NCBI RefSeq assembly: GCF_014773485.1 | Contig: NZ_JACXBP010000004.1 | Location: 372,001 to 436,000, forward strand | Length of the DNA stretch: 64,000 nucleotides | Origin: Erwinia aphidicola | GTDB taxonomy: Bacteria; Pseudomonadota; Gammaproteobacteria; Enterobacterales; Enterobacteriaceae | Direction: 5' to 3' | Made by a program: the position numbers and the translations under genes | In this document: positions 16,891-26,404 of the stretch, piece by piece | Layout of the letters: every line of letters begins with the position of its first letter | Position numbering within the stretch: the first letter of the stretch is position 1 | The notes under the pieces: model-generated | The model's database searches: none | What the model was told of the DNA's origin: nothing | The model's input: the letters and a program-made list of their open reading frames with translations, nothing else

Positions 16891-17984
16891 TACTCTTCCT
16901 CTTCCTCTTCTTCTGTCGCGCGAGCGCTCAGCGCCATTTGCTGCGGCTGACGCAGCTGCTGTAGCAGACGTTCCACCGGCGCGGCCAGCCCTACGGCGGG
17001 CGGCTGCGCTAAGTTATACCAGAGACCCGGCCCGGCATCCATTGCCACACGGGCCGAAGGCAGATCCAGCCACATAGGCACAATATCCAGATGGAAATGG
17101 CTGAAGGTGTGGCGGAAGGCAGTCATCTGCTGCAGCCGCTGGTCATCCACCCCGTTGTTGCGTAGCGCCTGGCGCAGCTCCTCTTCAGTGCTGAACTGCG
17201 GGAAGCAGAACAGCCCGCCCCACAGCCCCACCGGCGGGCGCTGCTCCAGCCAGACATCCTGCCCCTGCTGCATCAGCAGCAGCCAACCGGTGCGCTGTGG
17301 GATAGTCTGCTTTGGCTTTTTGCCAGGGTACTGTGCCCAGCTGCTGTTAGCATAGGCAATGCAGCCGAGGTTCAGCGGGCAGATCTCGCACTTGGGTTTG
17401 GAGCGTGTGCAAACCATTGCGCCCAGATCCATCATCGCCTGATTGAACTGGCCGACCCCTTCGGCAGGGGTGACCTCTTCGCTGAGCTGCCACAGGCGTT
17501 TCTCCACCTCTTTCTTCCCCGGCCAGCCATCCACCGCATAGCAGCGCGCCAGCACGCGCTTCACGTTGCCGTCAAGAATAGGGAAATGCTTACCGAGCGC
17601 CAGAGAGAGGATAGCCCCGGCGGTGGAGCGCCCGACGCCGGGCAGGTCAGCGACCTCTTCGAAGGTTTGCGGGAAGAGACCGCCATGCTTCTCGGCCACC
17701 CTTTGCGCCGCTTTGTGCAGGTTGCGCGCGCGGGCGTAATAGCCGAGGCCGGTCCACAGATGCAGTACTTCATCCAGCGGCGCGGCGGCGAGGTCGGTAA
17801 CGGTCGGGAAGCGTGACATAAAGCGTTCAAAATAGGGGATGACGGTGGCGACCTGCGTCTGTTGCAGCATCACCTCGGACAGCCAGACTTTGTAGGGCGT
17901 TTTTTCCAGCTGCCACGGCAGGGTTTTCCGCCCGAAGCGCTGATACCACGCCAGTACCTGCTGAGAAAATTGTGCTGCCTGCAT
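16890..17984 (-). CDS. mutY: Adenine DNA glycosylase MutY
   Basis: A 364-residue DNA repair glycosylase that removes adenine mispaired with 8-oxoguanine or guanine. The N-terminal HhH-GPD domain has [21 protein letters not shown] (catalytic Glu) and [14 protein letters not shown] then [14 protein letters not shown] (catalytic Asp). The 4Fe-4S ligands are [17 protein letters not shown], and a NUDIX-like C-terminal domain follows. It is longer than the E. coli form (350) partly because of a C-terminal run of seven Glu residues encoded by GAA/GAG codons. I use the second Met (17984), matching the E. coli start MQAxQFS; an extra Met at 17987 is possible. Confidence 0.97.
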   Translation of the reverse strand: MQAAQFSQQVLAWYQRFGRKTLPWQLEKTPYKVWLSEVMLQQTQVATVIPYFERFMSRFPTVTDLAAAPLDEVLHLWTGLGYYARARNLHKAAQRVAEKHGGLFPQTFEEVADLPGVGRSTAGAILSLALGKHFPILDGNVKRVLARCYAVDGWPGKKEVEKRLWQLSEEVTPAEGVGQFNQAMMDLGAMVCTRSKPKCEICPLNLGCIAYANSSWAQYPGKKPKQTIPQRTGWLLLMQQGQDVWLEQRPPVGLWGGLFCFPQFSTEEELRQALRNNGVDDQRLQQMTAFRHTFSHFHLDIVPMWLDLPSARVAMDAGPGLWYNLAQPPAVGLAAPVERLLQQLRQPQQMALSARATEEEEEEE

Positions 17985-18224
17985 CATCGAAACCGCCGCC
18001 CTGTCGTTGCTAAAAATCAGGCAGGGATTCCAGCACAGACAGTAAGGAGTGTAAACCGGATAATCACGGTAATTTGTTATCGCATTGCTGGCCGGATGCA
18101 GCCAGCGATGCCTGCGGCGTCTATACTGCTAGCCGGGTAAGCTGACAAGCAGGGCGGTCTTTATGTTTTGCCTTCCTGAAGGCATAATGCCCGCTTTCCA
18201 AAGTGCACAGCCGCAGGCAGAATC

Positions 18225-18944
18225 ATGAAAAACGATGTTATCTCACCGGAATTTGACGAAAACGGCCGCGCTATGCGCCGGATCCGCAGCTTTGTGCGCC
18301 GCCAGGGCCGTCTGACTAAAGGCCAGCAGCAGGCGCTGGATCAGCTGTGGCCGGTGATGGGCGTTGAGTATCAGCCGGAACCGGTCGATTTAACCACGCT
18401 GTTTGGCCGTGATGCGCCGGTGGTATTAGAGATTGGTTTTGGCATGGGCGCTTCGCTGGTGTCAATGGCGGCCAGCAATCCGCAGCAGAACTTCCTCGGC
18501 ATTGAAGTGCACTCGCCTGGCGTGGGGGCTTGCCTGGCTGCGGCGCAGGAAGCGGGCGTCGATAACCTGCGCGTGATGTGCCATGACGCGGTGGAAGTGC
18601 TGAACACCATGATCCCGGATAATTCGCTGCGTATGGTGCAGCTGTTCTTCCCCGATCCGTGGCATAAAGCGCGCCACAATAAGCGCCGCATCGTGCAGGT
18701 GCCGTTTGCCGAGCTGGTGATGCGCAAGCTGAAGCTGGGCGGCGTGTTCCATATGGCAACCGACTGGGAAGCCTATGCTGAACATATGCTCGAAGTGATG
18801 AGCAGCATCGACGGTTACAAAAACCAGTCGGAAACGGCTAACTGGGTGCCACGCCCGGAATCACGACCGTTAACTAAATTTGAGCAGCGCGGCCAGCGTC
18901 TTGGCCACGGTGTTTGGGATCTGATGTTTGAGAGGGTTAAATAA
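18225..18944 (+). CDS. trmB: tRNA (guanine-N7)-methyltransferase TrmB
   Basis: A 239-residue SAM-dependent enzyme making m7G46 in tRNA. It shows the SAM motif [14 protein letters not shown] (about 65-78), the [17 protein letters not shown] motif of the TrmB family and [17 protein letters not shown] near the C-terminus. It runs opposite to mutY and its stop overlaps the yggL start by one base, so these two form an operon. Confidence 0.97.
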   Translation: MKNDVISPEFDENGRAMRRIRSFVRRQGRLTKGQQQALDQLWPVMGVEYQPEPVDLTTLFGRDAPVVLEIGFGMGASLVSMAASNPQQNFLGIEVHSPGVGACLAAAQEAGVDNLRVMCHDAVEVLNTMIPDNSLRMVQLFFPDPWHKARHNKRRIVQVPFAELVMRKLKLGGVFHMATDWEAYAEHMLEVMSSIDGYKNQSETANWVPRPESRPLTKFEQRGQRLGHGVWDLMFERVK

Positions 18945-19270
18945 TGGCTACACAACGCAGTCGTCGTCTTCGTAAGAAAATGCACATTGATGAGTTTCAG
19001 GAGTTAGGTTTTTCCGTGGGCTTCACTTTCCCGGAAGGCAGTAGCGAAGAGACCATCGACAGTACGGTTGATGCCCTGATCAATGAAGTGATCGACCCTA
19101 ACGGCCTGGCGTTTGACGGCAGCGGCTACCTGCAGTGGGAAGGTCTGATCTGCCTGCAGAAAATCGGTAAATGCACCGATGAGCACCGCGAACTGGTGAA
19201 GAACTGGCTGGAAGCGCGTAAGTTAAACGATGTTAAAGTGACCGAACTTTTCGACGTCTGGTGGGACTAA
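18944..19270 (+). CDS. yggL: YggL family protein (ribosome-associated)
   Basis: A 108-residue DUF469 protein: RSRRLRKKMHIDEFQELGFSV at the start and LFDVWWD at the end are family hallmarks. E. coli YggL binds the 50S subunit. It is translationally coupled to trmB (TAATG overlap). A precise function is not known. Confidence 0.93.
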   Translation: MATQRSRRLRKKMHIDEFQELGFSVGFTFPEGSSEETIDSTVDALINEVIDPNGLAFDGSGYLQWEGLICLQKIGKCTDEHRELVKNWLEARKLNDVKVTELFDVWWD

Positions 19271-19277
19271 CTTGTCA

Positions 19278-19304
19278 GGGCTGACCGAAAAAGAGGGTCA
19301 GCCC
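19278..19304. repeat. GTAGGG-tagged palindrome with AT-rich loop
   Basis: GGGCTGACC / GGTCAGCCC around GAAAAAGAG, followed by CTAC (complement of GTAG). It faces the element at 19335-19360 in opposite orientation. Confidence 0.75.
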
Positions 19305-19334
19305 CTACGAGAGAAAGCACATCACCCATTGTAG

Positions 19335-19360
19335 GGGCCGATCTTTTTTCCGATCGGCCC
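19335..19360. repeat. GTAGGG-tagged palindrome with T-rich loop
   Basis: GTAG then GGGCCGATC, loop TTTTTTCC, GATCGGCCC and TTTC. The stem plus T-loop could also end the yggL transcript. Confidence 0.75.
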
Positions 19361-19384
19361 TTTCTCAATCAAGGAGCGAAATTT

Positions 19385-20098
19385 ATGCGCAAAGCGCTAT
19401 TCAGCGGGGCATTACTGCTGCTGGCCGCCGGTCAGGCACAGGCAGATTATCAGTGCAGCGTGAATCCTCAGGACGACATCATCATCAGCCCAAACCAGGT
19501 TGAGGTGGTGGGTGCCAGCGGTAAACTGGCAATCTCTCCGGTAGGCGATGTGCAGCGCAACGGCAAAGTGGTCGATGTTGACGCCGCCACGCGCCAGAAA
19601 GCCATTGATTACCAAGGCGCGCTGCGCCGCGACCTGCCGTGGATTGATAGTGGTGCCCAGCAGCGCCTGGAGAAAGGCCGCGTGGCGCTGGACCGGGTGG
19701 TGGTGCAGAAGCTGGGTGAAAACAGCAAGGTGCGTCAGCGCCTGACGACGCTGGACGGCCAGCTCAAGCAGCAGATGAACCGCATTATTGAGCACCGCAG
19801 CGACGGCTTGACCTTCCACCATCAGGCGGTCAATCAGGTACGTCAGGACGGTGAACAGCTGGTGCAGAACGCGCTGGGCGGCGTGGTGCAGGACAGCCTG
19901 AACGAGATGGGCAGCAAGCAGACCAGCGGCGATAATCCGCTGCAGGCGATCATGGGCAACCTTGGTGGCTTACAGCAGGCAATTCAGGCCGAGTGGAGCA
20001 ATCAGGAGCAGGATTTCCAGAACTTTGGTCATGAGGTGTGTAATCGCGTGACCGCGCTGGAAGGGCAACGCAAGGCGCTGATTGCCGGATTGAAGTAA
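19385..20098 (+). CDS. yggN: YggN family protein (DUF2884), periplasmic
   Basis: A 237-residue exported protein. The signal peptide is MRKALFSGALLLLAAGQAQA, with cleavage before DYQCS. The mature part matches E. coli YggN (DUF2884): YQCSVNPQDDIIISPNQVEV and DLPWIDSGAQQRLEKGR. The function is unknown. It lies after yggL with a 114-bp gap carrying two palindromes. Confidence 0.9.
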   Translation: MRKALFSGALLLLAAGQAQADYQCSVNPQDDIIISPNQVEVVGASGKLAISPVGDVQRNGKVVDVDAATRQKAIDYQGALRRDLPWIDSGAQQRLEKGRVALDRVVVQKLGENSKVRQRLTTLDGQLKQQMNRIIEHRSDGLTFHHQAVNQVRQDGEQLVQNALGGVVQDSLNEMGSKQTSGDNPLQAIMGNLGGLQQAIQAEWSNQEQDFQNFGHEVCNRVTALEGQRKALIAGLK

Positions 20099-20111
20099 TC
20101 GTGGTTTATGC

Positions 20112-20176
20112 GGGCTGACCGAAAAAGAAGGTCAGCCCCTACCGCTGTCGGGGGCGACCCTTTTTACCGGTCGGCC
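20112..20176. repeat. Two palindromes between yggN and hemW
   Basis: First: GGGCTGACC / GGTCAGCCC (20112-20138) followed by CTAC. Second: GGGCGACC / GGTCGGCC around CTTTTTACC (20152-20175), imperfect and followed by a T-run. They fill the convergent yggN-hemW gap and probably end both transcripts. Confidence 0.65.
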
Positions 20177-20180
20177 TTTT

Positions 20181-21317
20181 TTATTCCGTTAAAAACAGCT
20201 CCAGCAGCGAATTCAGGAACAGCTTTCCCTTCTCCGTAATCTGCCAGTATTCCGCGGTTTCCGTCAGGTAACCCTTCGCCAGTGCCTCGTCGATCTGCGC
20301 GCGGATGGTGCTTTCCGCAAGACCGGTGTAAAGGCTGTATTCGGCACGCGGCGCGGCTTCCAACAGGCGGAAACGGTTCATAAAGAACTCGAATGGCTTC
20401 TCGCTGTCCGCCACTTCATGGCGCTTATCAAGATATTTCCCGGCCATAAAACCGCGCGGATGCTTGGTTTTGGTGGTGCGAATAATCGTGCCATCTGGCT
20501 GGGTAAGCTTGCCGTGCGCGCCGCAGCCGATGCCGAGGTAATCGCCAAAGCGCCAGTAGTTTAGGTTGTGCTCGCAGCGATAGCCCGGTTTGGCGTAGGC
20601 CGAAGTCTCATACTGCTGATAGCCGGCGGCGCTCAGCAGCTGATGCCCCTGCTCGAAAATATCCCACAGATCGTCTTCATCCGGCAGGCGCGGCGGCCGT
20701 GAGGCGAACAGCGTGTTCGGTTCAATGGTCAGCTGATACCACGACAGGTGCGGTGGGTTGAGGGCAATTGCCTGGCGTAAATCGTCCAGCGCTTCGGCCA
20801 GCGACTGATCGGGCAGGCCGTGCATCAGGTCGAGGTTAAAGCTGCGCAGGCCGAGGTCTTCCGCCAGCTTTGCGGCACGCCGGGCCTCTTCGGGGCCGTG
20901 AATGCGCCCCAGCCGCTCCAGCTTGGCGGCGCTGAAGCTCTGCACGCCAATCGAGATGCGGTTAATGCCCGCGCGCTGATAGCCGCTGAAGCGTTCGGCT
21001 TCCACGGCGCCGGGGTTGGCTTCCATGGTGATTTCTGCCGTTGGCGATAGCGGCAGGCGCGCCCGCACGCCGTCCAGCAGCATCTGCATCGCTTCGCTGC
21101 TTAACAGGCTCGGGGTGCCGCCACCAATAAAGAGGGTGCTGACCTCGCGCCCGCCGGTCAGCGGCAGGTCGATATCCAGATCGTTCAGCAGGTGCTGCAC
21201 GTACTCCTCGTGCGGCACTTCGCCTTTTAACGCGTGGGAATTGAAATCGCAGTACGGGCATTTCTGTACGCACCACGGAATGTGGATGTACAGGCTTAAC
21301 GGGGGCAGCTTAACCAT
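20181..21317 (-). CDS. hemW: Heme chaperone HemW (radical SAM family)
   Basis: A 378-residue radical-SAM-type protein. [18 protein letters not shown] carries the CxxxCxxC Fe-S ligands (Cys16, 20, 23). [10 protein letters not shown], the SAM-binding [12 protein letters not shown] and [10 protein letters not shown] follow, and the HemW C-terminal domain ends the chain. HemW binds heme and delivers it to respiratory enzymes. It overlaps the rdgB end by 8 bp and belongs to the rdgB-yggT-yggS group. Confidence 0.96.
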   Translation of the reverse strand: MVKLPPLSLYIHIPWCVQKCPYCDFNSHALKGEVPHEEYVQHLLNDLDIDLPLTGGREVSTLFIGGGTPSLLSSEAMQMLLDGVRARLPLSPTAEITMEANPGAVEAERFSGYQRAGINRISIGVQSFSAAKLERLGRIHGPEEARRAAKLAEDLGLRSFNLDLMHGLPDQSLAEALDDLRQAIALNPPHLSWYQLTIEPNTLFASRPPRLPDEDDLWDIFEQGHQLLSAAGYQQYETSAYAKPGYRCEHNLNYWRFGDYLGIGCGAHGKLTQPDGTIIRTTKTKHPRGFMAGKYLDKRHEVADSEKPFEFFMNRFRLLEAAPRAEYSLYTGLAESTIRAQIDEALAKGYLTETAEYWQITEKGKLFLNSLLELFLTE

Positions 21318-21903
21318 TTTTCATGGCGTCCAGCAGCAGGCTCAACGCTTTACCGCGATGAGAAACCGCACGCTTTTCGTCCTTTGTCAGCTCTGCCGCC
21401 GTTTTCCCTAATTCCGGCACATAGAAGATCGGGTCATAGCCAAATCCTCCCTGGCCTGCTTCAGCGCGGGTGATTTCACCTTCCCAGCTGCCGTGGAATA
21501 CCAGCGGGGTTGGGTCTTCAGCGTGGCGCAGGTAGACCAGCACGCAGTGGAACTGCGCCTGGCGCTGGCCATCCGGCACGGGATCCAGCGTGACCAGCAG
21601 CTTGTCAAGATTCTGCTGGTCGCTGGCGTCAAGACCCGCGTAGCGCGCCGAGTAGATTCCCGGTGCGCCGCCGAGCGCATCGACCGCCAGACCGGAGTCG
21701 TCGGCAATCGCCGGCAGGCCGGTGACGGCTGCCGCGTGGCGCGCTTTCAGAATGGCATTCTCAATAAAGGTCAGGCCGGTCTCTTCGGCTGACTCCACGC
21801 CCAGTTCCGTCTGCGCCACGATATCAAGGCCAAACGCGGCCAGCAGGTCAGCCAGTTCACGAACTTTACCGGGGTTGCCGGTGGCGAGTACGACTTTTTG
21901 CAT
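21310..21903 (-). CDS. rdgB: XTP/dITP pyrophosphatase RdgB
   Basis: A 197-residue house-cleaning enzyme that hydrolyses dITP, XTP and related damaged purine triphosphates to monophosphates. The family motif is [21 protein letters not shown], then [12 protein letters not shown] and GGFGYDPIF, ending with [16 protein letters not shown]. It is co-transcribed with hemW downstream. In E. coli yggU precedes rdgB; here that gene is absent. Confidence 0.96.
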   Translation of the reverse strand: MQKVVLATGNPGKVRELADLLAAFGLDIVAQTELGVESAEETGLTFIENAILKARHAAAVTGLPAIADDSGLAVDALGGAPGIYSARYAGLDASDQQNLDKLLVTLDPVPDGQRQAQFHCVLVYLRHAEDPTPLVFHGSWEGEITRAEAGQGGFGYDPIFYVPELGKTAAELTKDEKRAVSHRGKALSLLLDAMKNG

Positions 21904-21946
21904 AGTTAATCCACAACAATGAAGAGTGATATAACCGGGAATTTTG

Positions 21947-21979
21947 CCCTACAGGAAGGCGACCAACGCACCTGTAGGG
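21947..21979. repeat. Inverted repeat in the yggT-rdgB gap
   Basis: CCCTACAGG / CCTGTAGGG with a 15-nt loop (extended arms TTTTGCCCTACAGG / CCTGTAGGGTAAAA have one mismatch). It occupies the gap where E. coli carries yggU, and shares the GTAGGG tag with the other palindromes. Confidence 0.7.
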
Positions 21980-21997
21980 TAAAAGGCGACGGTTAGA

Positions 21998-22537
21998 TTA
22001 GAACTGGGCCCAGCCTGGGATGTATTCAAGGCCTAAGAAATTCAGCATGTAGAGGATCAGGATCACCGCCATTGCTGAGAAATCGATGCCGCCCATCGCC
22101 GGAATAATGCGGCGCACCGGGGCCATTAACGGCTCGGTCAGCTGGATCAGCACGTAGTCAACCGGGTTGCGCCCCTGGCTTATCCAGCTCATCAGTGAGC
22201 GCACGATGATCACCCAGAACACCAGCACGCCGGCGGCTTTCACCAGGATAACCAGGCCGAGGTAGAGGAAGATCGGATCCGGCACGAACAGACGCAGCAG
22301 CACCGGCCCCAGCAGTACGCTGACGATATACGCAATCAGCAGGGAAGCGCTATCCAGCGGCCCGATAGAGGGGATAATGCGTCGCAGCGGTTTTACCACC
22401 GGCTGAGTGATTTTCACCACAAACTGTGAGAACGGGTTGTAGAAGTCGCAGCGCGCCCACTGCATCCAGATGCGCAGTAACAACACTTTGATATAAATCG
22501 CCATCACGGTTGTTACCAGAAAGATCAACGCTAGCAT
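21998..22537 (-). CDS. yggT: YggT family integral membrane protein
   Basis: A 179-residue protein with two YggT repeats and about four or more membrane segments (LALIFLVTTVMAIYIKVLLLR; FLYLGLVILVKAAGVLVFWV). Each repeat holds the NP(F/V)xxx(V/L)xxxTxP motif (NPFSQFVVKITQPVV and NPVDYVLIQLTEPLM). E. coli YggT is linked to osmotic or K+ tolerance; the role here is inferred. It lies 8 bp after yggS on the same transcript. Confidence 0.92.
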   Translation of the reverse strand: MLALIFLVTTVMAIYIKVLLLRIWMQWARCDFYNPFSQFVVKITQPVVKPLRRIIPSIGPLDSASLLIAYIVSVLLGPVLLRLFVPDPIFLYLGLVILVKAAGVLVFWVIIVRSLMSWISQGRNPVDYVLIQLTEPLMAPVRRIIPAMGGIDFSAMAVILILYMLNFLGLEYIPGWAQF

Positions 22538-22545
22538 GAGGTTCC

Positions 22546-23259
22546 TCAGTTGTTGTGATTAGCAGCGGCCTGACCGTAGTCGCGCGCGCCGAAAATTGCA
22601 GTGCCAATACGCACCATGGTACTGCCCGCCGCTATAGCAGCAGCCATATCGTCACTCATTCCCAGCGACAGCGTGTCGACGCCGGGGTAATCCTGTTGCA
22701 GCTGCGTGAAAGCCTGCGCCATCTGCTGACACACCGCCAGCTGGCGTGCGTAGTCGCTTTCCGGCGCCGGGATTGCCATCAGCCCGCGCAGTTTCAGACG
22801 CGGCATTTCCGTTATCTGCTGAGCAAGCGCAGGCAGGTCAGCCAGCATAATGCCTGATTTACTCTGTTCGTCACTGATATTTACCTGAATCAGAACATTC
22901 AGTGCGTCTAACCCTGCCGGGCGCTGGTCGTTAAGGCGGCTGGCAATGCGCAGACGGTCAACGGTATGGCACCAGTCAAAGTGCTCCGCCACCAGCCGAC
23001 TCTTGTTGGATTGCAGCGGACCGATAAAGTGCCAGGTGAGTGCGGGATTAGCCAGCAGCTGGATTTTATCCACGCCTTCCTGCACGTAGTTTTCGCCGAA
23101 GCAGCGCTGCCCGGCAGCCACTGCTTCTTCGATCGCGCTCGCGGGTTTGGTTTTGCTCACTGCAAGCAGCGTAATCTCTTTCGGATCGCGCCCGCACTGT
23201 GCTGCCGCCGCTGAGATCCGCAGCTGGACTTGCTGTAAGTTGTGCTCAATCGAAGTCAT
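22546..23259 (-). CDS. yggS: PLP homeostasis protein YggS (PLPBP)
   Basis: A 237-residue pyridoxal-phosphate-binding protein with no known catalytic activity that maintains vitamin B6 and amino-acid balance. The motifs are ITLLAVSKTKPASAI (PLP lysine), CFGENYVQE, WHFIGPLQSNKSR, and LSLGMSDDMAAAI at the end. The true start is MTSIEHNLQQ at 23259; a longer frame upstream is spurious. Its start lies only 15 bp from the divergent yggR start. Confidence 0.95.
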   Translation of the reverse strand: MTSIEHNLQQVQLRISAAAAQCGRDPKEITLLAVSKTKPASAIEEAVAAGQRCFGENYVQEGVDKIQLLANPALTWHFIGPLQSNKSRLVAEHFDWCHTVDRLRIASRLNDQRPAGLDALNVLIQVNISDEQSKSGIMLADLPALAQQITEMPRLKLRGLMAIPAPESDYARQLAVCQQMAQAFTQLQQDYPGVDTLSLGMSDDMAAAIAAGSTMVRIGTAIFGARDYGQAAANHNN

Positions 23260-23274
23260 AGTCAGGGAGAAAAT

Positions 23275-24267
23275 ATGGATATTGAAGAAATTGTGGCCCT
23301 TAGTGTAAAGCATAATGCAGGCGATCTGCACCTTTGCAGTGGTCATTATCCCTTCTGGCGCTGTAATGGTCGCCTGGAGCGCATTGAGGGGGAAGGGGTG
23401 ATGCGCGATGAGTGGCTGGAGAGCTTCGCGCTGCGCTGGCTGAGCACGGCCCAGCATCAGGAGCTGGCGCGTAGCGGGCAGGTGGATTTTGCCCTGACCA
23501 TGCCGGATGGCGTGCGGCTGCGCGCCAACCTGTTTCGTCAGCGCTGCGGCCTGTCGCTGGCGCTGCGCCTGATTGCCAGCCACTGTCCGCCGCTGGAAGC
23601 GCTGCACCTGCCCGCCATCAGCCAGACGCTGCTACAGCTTCAGGAGGGGCTGGTGCTGGTCGTCGGCGCGACGGGCAGCGGCAAGTCGACCACGCTGGCG
23701 GCGCTGATTGCGGCGATGAATCAGCAGCAGCGCCGCCATATCCTGACGCTGGAGGACCCGATCGAGTTTCTGCACAGCAGCGCGCAGTCGCTGATCCAGC
23801 AGCGTGAAATGGGCCAGCACTTTACCCGCTTTGGTGATGGGCTGCGCGCGGCGCTGCGTGAGGACCCTGATGTGATCCTGCTGGGGGAGCTGCGTGATGC
23901 CGAGACAATCCAGCTGGCGCTGACCGCCGCGGAGACCGGGCACCTGGTGCTGGCGACGCTGCACACCCGCGGCGCCGCTCAGGCGGTGGAGCGGCTGGTG
24001 GATGTGTTTCCGGGCAGCGAAAAGAATCTGGTGCGCAGCCAGCTGGCAGGCAGTTTACAAGCGGTGATCGCTCAGCGTTTAGTGGCGGCGCAGCAGGGGC
24101 GGGTAGCGCTGTTCGAGGTGTTGGTCAACAGCCCGGCAGTGGCGAACCTGATCCGCGAGGGTAAAACACACCAGCTGCCCGCGCTATTGCAGACCGGCAG
24201 TCAGCTGGGGATGCAGACCTTCGAGCAGAGCATGGCGGAGCGGCAGAGAAGGGGATTATTAGGTTAA
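23275..24267 (+). CDS. yggR: PilT-like type IV pilus retraction ATPase (YggR)
   Basis: A 330-residue ATPase. Walker A is GATGSGKSTT (131-140); LTLEDPIEF, then LREDPDVILLGELRDAETI (Walker B) and TGHLVLATLHTRGAA follow the PilT family. The start is ATG 23275 (AGGGA upstream); a frame from 23242 runs into yggS. Motif order fits a twitching-type motor that retracts type IV pili, but no other pilus gene lies in the window. The same gene is found next to yggS in E. coli. Confidence 0.92.
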   Translation: MDIEEIVALSVKHNAGDLHLCSGHYPFWRCNGRLERIEGEGVMRDEWLESFALRWLSTAQHQELARSGQVDFALTMPDGVRLRANLFRQRCGLSLALRLIASHCPPLEALHLPAISQTLLQLQEGLVLVVGATGSGKSTTLAALIAAMNQQQRRHILTLEDPIEFLHSSAQSLIQQREMGQHFTRFGDGLRAALREDPDVILLGELRDAETIQLALTAAETGHLVLATLHTRGAAQAVERLVDVFPGSEKNLVRSQLAGSLQAVIAQRLVAAQQGRVALFEVLVNSPAVANLIREGKTHQLPALLQTGSQLGMQTFEQSMAERQRRGLLG

Positions 24268-24281
24268 GTTGACTCAGCAGC

Positions 24282-24338
24282 GGTCGAGGCATGCCTCGAC
24301 CCTACGGCGATGTTGTAGGGGGCAGGCGTGCCTGACCC
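24282..24338. repeat. Two palindromes after yggR
   Basis: GGTCGAGGCATGCCTCGACC (24282-24301, followed by CTAC) and GGGGGCAGGCGTGCCTGACCC (24318-24338, preceded by GTAG). They are copies of the GGCATGCC family in opposite orientations, in the convergent yggR-yqgF gap. Confidence 0.75.
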
Positions 24339-24346
24339 GATGACAT

Positions 24347-24769
24347 TTACGAATAATTATTCTCGAACCAGCTCTCCAGGATAATCACCGCAGAGAGCGA
24401 GTCGACGCTGCCTTTGCTCAGGGCGCGAAAGCCGCCGCGTTCAAACAGTTCGGCGCGTGCCTCGACGGTGCTGAGGCGCTCATCGTGCAGATCAACCTGT
24501 ACGCCAAAGCGGCCGTGCAGGCGGTTGGCGAACTTACGCGCCCGTGCGGTGAGAGGTTGCTCGGTTCCATCCATATTGAGCGGTAACCCCACCACCACGC
24601 GGTCCGGCTGCCACTCTTTCAGCAGCGCTTCAATTTTGTTCCAGTCGGGAACGCCATCGTTGGCCTTCAGTGCAGCCAGCGGGCGGGCGGTACCGGTCAG
24701 CTGCTGGCCAATGGCCACGCCAATGCTTTTGGTTCCGAAGTCGAAAGAGAGCAGAGTCTGAGGGCTCAT
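24347..24769 (-). CDS. yqgF: RuvX/YqgF family resolvase-like nuclease
   Basis: A 140-residue protein with the RNase H-like fold used for 16S rRNA 5'-end processing and DNA repair. [16 protein letters not shown] holds the first catalytic Asp, and [28 protein letters not shown] and [16 protein letters not shown] (last Asp) complete the site. The ATG overlaps the yqgE stop (TGATG). Confidence 0.95.
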   Translation of the reverse strand: MSPQTLLSFDFGTKSIGVAIGQQLTGTARPLAALKANDGVPDWNKIEALLKEWQPDRVVVGLPLNMDGTEQPLTARARKFANRLHGRFGVQVDLHDERLSTVEARAELFERGGFRALSKGSVDSLSAVIILESWFENNYS

Positions 24770-25332
24770 CAGGCGTGCCCTGCATCACTGGCGATATTGT
24801 GGATATCCACGCCAATACTTTTCGCCGCTTCACGCCAGCGCTCGGCAATACGCGTGTGGAACAGGATATTGCTGTTGGCCGGGGTGGTGAGCCACGCATT
24901 CTCCAGCAGCTCGGTTTCCAGCTGGTCTTTCTCCCAGGCGCAATAGCCCAGCGCCACCAGCACGTGCTCGGGCTGCTCGGGCGTGCCCAGCGTTTCCAGG
25001 ACGTCACGCGAAGTGGTGATCACGGTGTTATCCGACACCCGAATGCTGGAGGAAAAGGTTTTCTGCGCCGAATGCAGAATAAATCCGCGATCTTCCGCCA
25101 GCGGACCGCCGGCAAACACCGGCTTATCCAGCTTCGCTTCGCTATCACGCGGTGCCGGGGAGATTTTCAATTTTTGCAGGATGCCGTCAACCGTCAGGTT
25201 TTCCATCGGTTTGTTGACGATTATCCCCATCGCTCCATCACTATTATGTTCACAGATATAGACCACTGAACGTTTGAACAGCGGGTCCTGCAGCGTAGGC
25301 ATGGCAATCAAAAAGTGATGCTGTAAATTCAT
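24769..25332 (-). CDS. yqgE: YqgE family protein (UPF0301)
   Basis: A 187-residue protein with the UPF0301 pattern: [49 protein letters not shown]. Function is unknown. It is coupled to yqgF and follows gshB after a strong hairpin. Confidence 0.92.
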   Translation of the reverse strand: MNLQHHFLIAMPTLQDPLFKRSVVYICEHNSDGAMGIIVNKPMENLTVDGILQKLKISPAPRDSEAKLDKPVFAGGPLAEDRGFILHSAQKTFSSSIRVSDNTVITTSRDVLETLGTPEQPEHVLVALGYCAWEKDQLETELLENAWLTTPANSNILFHTRIAERWREAAKSIGVDIHNIASDAGHA

Positions 25333-25355
25333 ACTTAATGTTCTGTAGTCTGGTT

Positions 25356-25383
25356 AACGCCCGGGCTCTAAAGCCCGGGCGTT
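25356..25383 (-). terminator. Hairpin between gshB and yqgE
   Basis: A 12-bp perfect stem AACGCCCGGGCT / AGCCCGGGCGTT with CTAA loop between two same-strand genes. Its T-tract is weak, so it may attenuate rather than stop read-through from gshB into yqgE. Confidence 0.55.
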
Positions 25384-25422
25384 AAGGGTGAGCAGCGGGG
25401 CAATCCGGCCCCGCCGCAACAA

Positions 25423-26367
25423 TCAGGCCAGGCGTTTTTCGATCGCATCCATCAGCATACCCGTGATAGAAATCGGGAATGCGGCTTCGATCTCGCGAAC
25501 GCAGGTTGGACTGGTCACATTAATTTCCGTCAGCTTGTCGCCAATAATATCCAGACCGACAAAGATCAGTCCTTTTGCTTTCAGGGTTGGACCAACACGG
25601 CGGGCAATCTCCCAGTCGCTTTCGGTCAGCGGACGCGCTTCGCCACGACCACCTGCCGCCAGGTTGCCACGGGTTTCGCCCGATTTTGGAATTCGCGCCA
25701 GGCAGTAAGGCACCGGCTCACCATCCACGACCAGCACGCGCTTATCACCGTCTTTGATGCCGGGAATGAAGTTCTGCGCCATGCAGTAGAAGCTGCCGTG
25801 TTGGGTCAGCGTTTCGATAATCACCGACAGGTTAGGATCTTCTTTCTTCACGCGGAAAATGGACGCCCCACCCATGCCGTCCAGCGGCTTCAGGATGATG
25901 TCGCCGTGCTGCTGCCAGAATTCACGGATCTGGCTGGCGTTGCGGGTCACCAGCGTATCCGGCGTCAGCTCGGCAAACCATGCGGTGAACAGCTTCTCGT
26001 TACAGTCGCGCAGGCTCTGCGGCTTATTGACGATCAGCGTGCCTTTCTCTTCTGCACGCTCAAGGATGTAGGTGGCATAGATGAATTCGGTATCAAACGG
26101 CGGATCCTTACGCATCAGCACCACATTGAGATCGGACAGGGGGATGTCCTGCTCGCTGCCAAATTCAAACCACTTATCAACGTTCTGCTCAACGCTCAGC
26201 AGACGGGTACGCGCACGGCCTTCACCGCCACGCAGATAGAGATCGTTCATCTCCATGTAGTGAATTTCATAACCACGGCGCTGAGCTTCAAGCAGCATGG
26301 CGAAGCTGGTGTCTTTTTTTATGTTGATGGAAGTAATCGGGTCCATCACGATGCCAAGCTTGATCAT
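25423..26367 (-). CDS. gshB: Glutathione synthetase
   Basis: A 314-residue ATP-grasp enzyme that ligates gamma-glutamylcysteine and glycine. MIKLGIVMDPITSINIKKDTS, MRKDPPFDTEFIYATYILERAE, DIILKPLDGMGGASIF, RGNLAAGGRGEARPL and INVTSPTCVREIE match E. coli GshB. The start at 26367 matches that of E. coli; a longer frame from 26379 adds MEKR. It leads yqgE and yqgF. Confidence 0.97.
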   Translation of the reverse strand: MIKLGIVMDPITSINIKKDTSFAMLLEAQRRGYEIHYMEMNDLYLRGGEGRARTRLLSVEQNVDKWFEFGSEQDIPLSDLNVVLMRKDPPFDTEFIYATYILERAEEKGTLIVNKPQSLRDCNEKLFTAWFAELTPDTLVTRNASQIREFWQQHGDIILKPLDGMGGASIFRVKKEDPNLSVIIETLTQHGSFYCMAQNFIPGIKDGDKRVLVVDGEPVPYCLARIPKSGETRGNLAAGGRGEARPLTESDWEIARRVGPTLKAKGLIFVGLDIIGDKLTEINVTSPTCVREIEAAFPISITGMLMDAIEKRLA

Positions 26368-26404
26368 TCTTTTCTCCACTACGCTCTAAATTAGTTAGCT
26401 GTGT

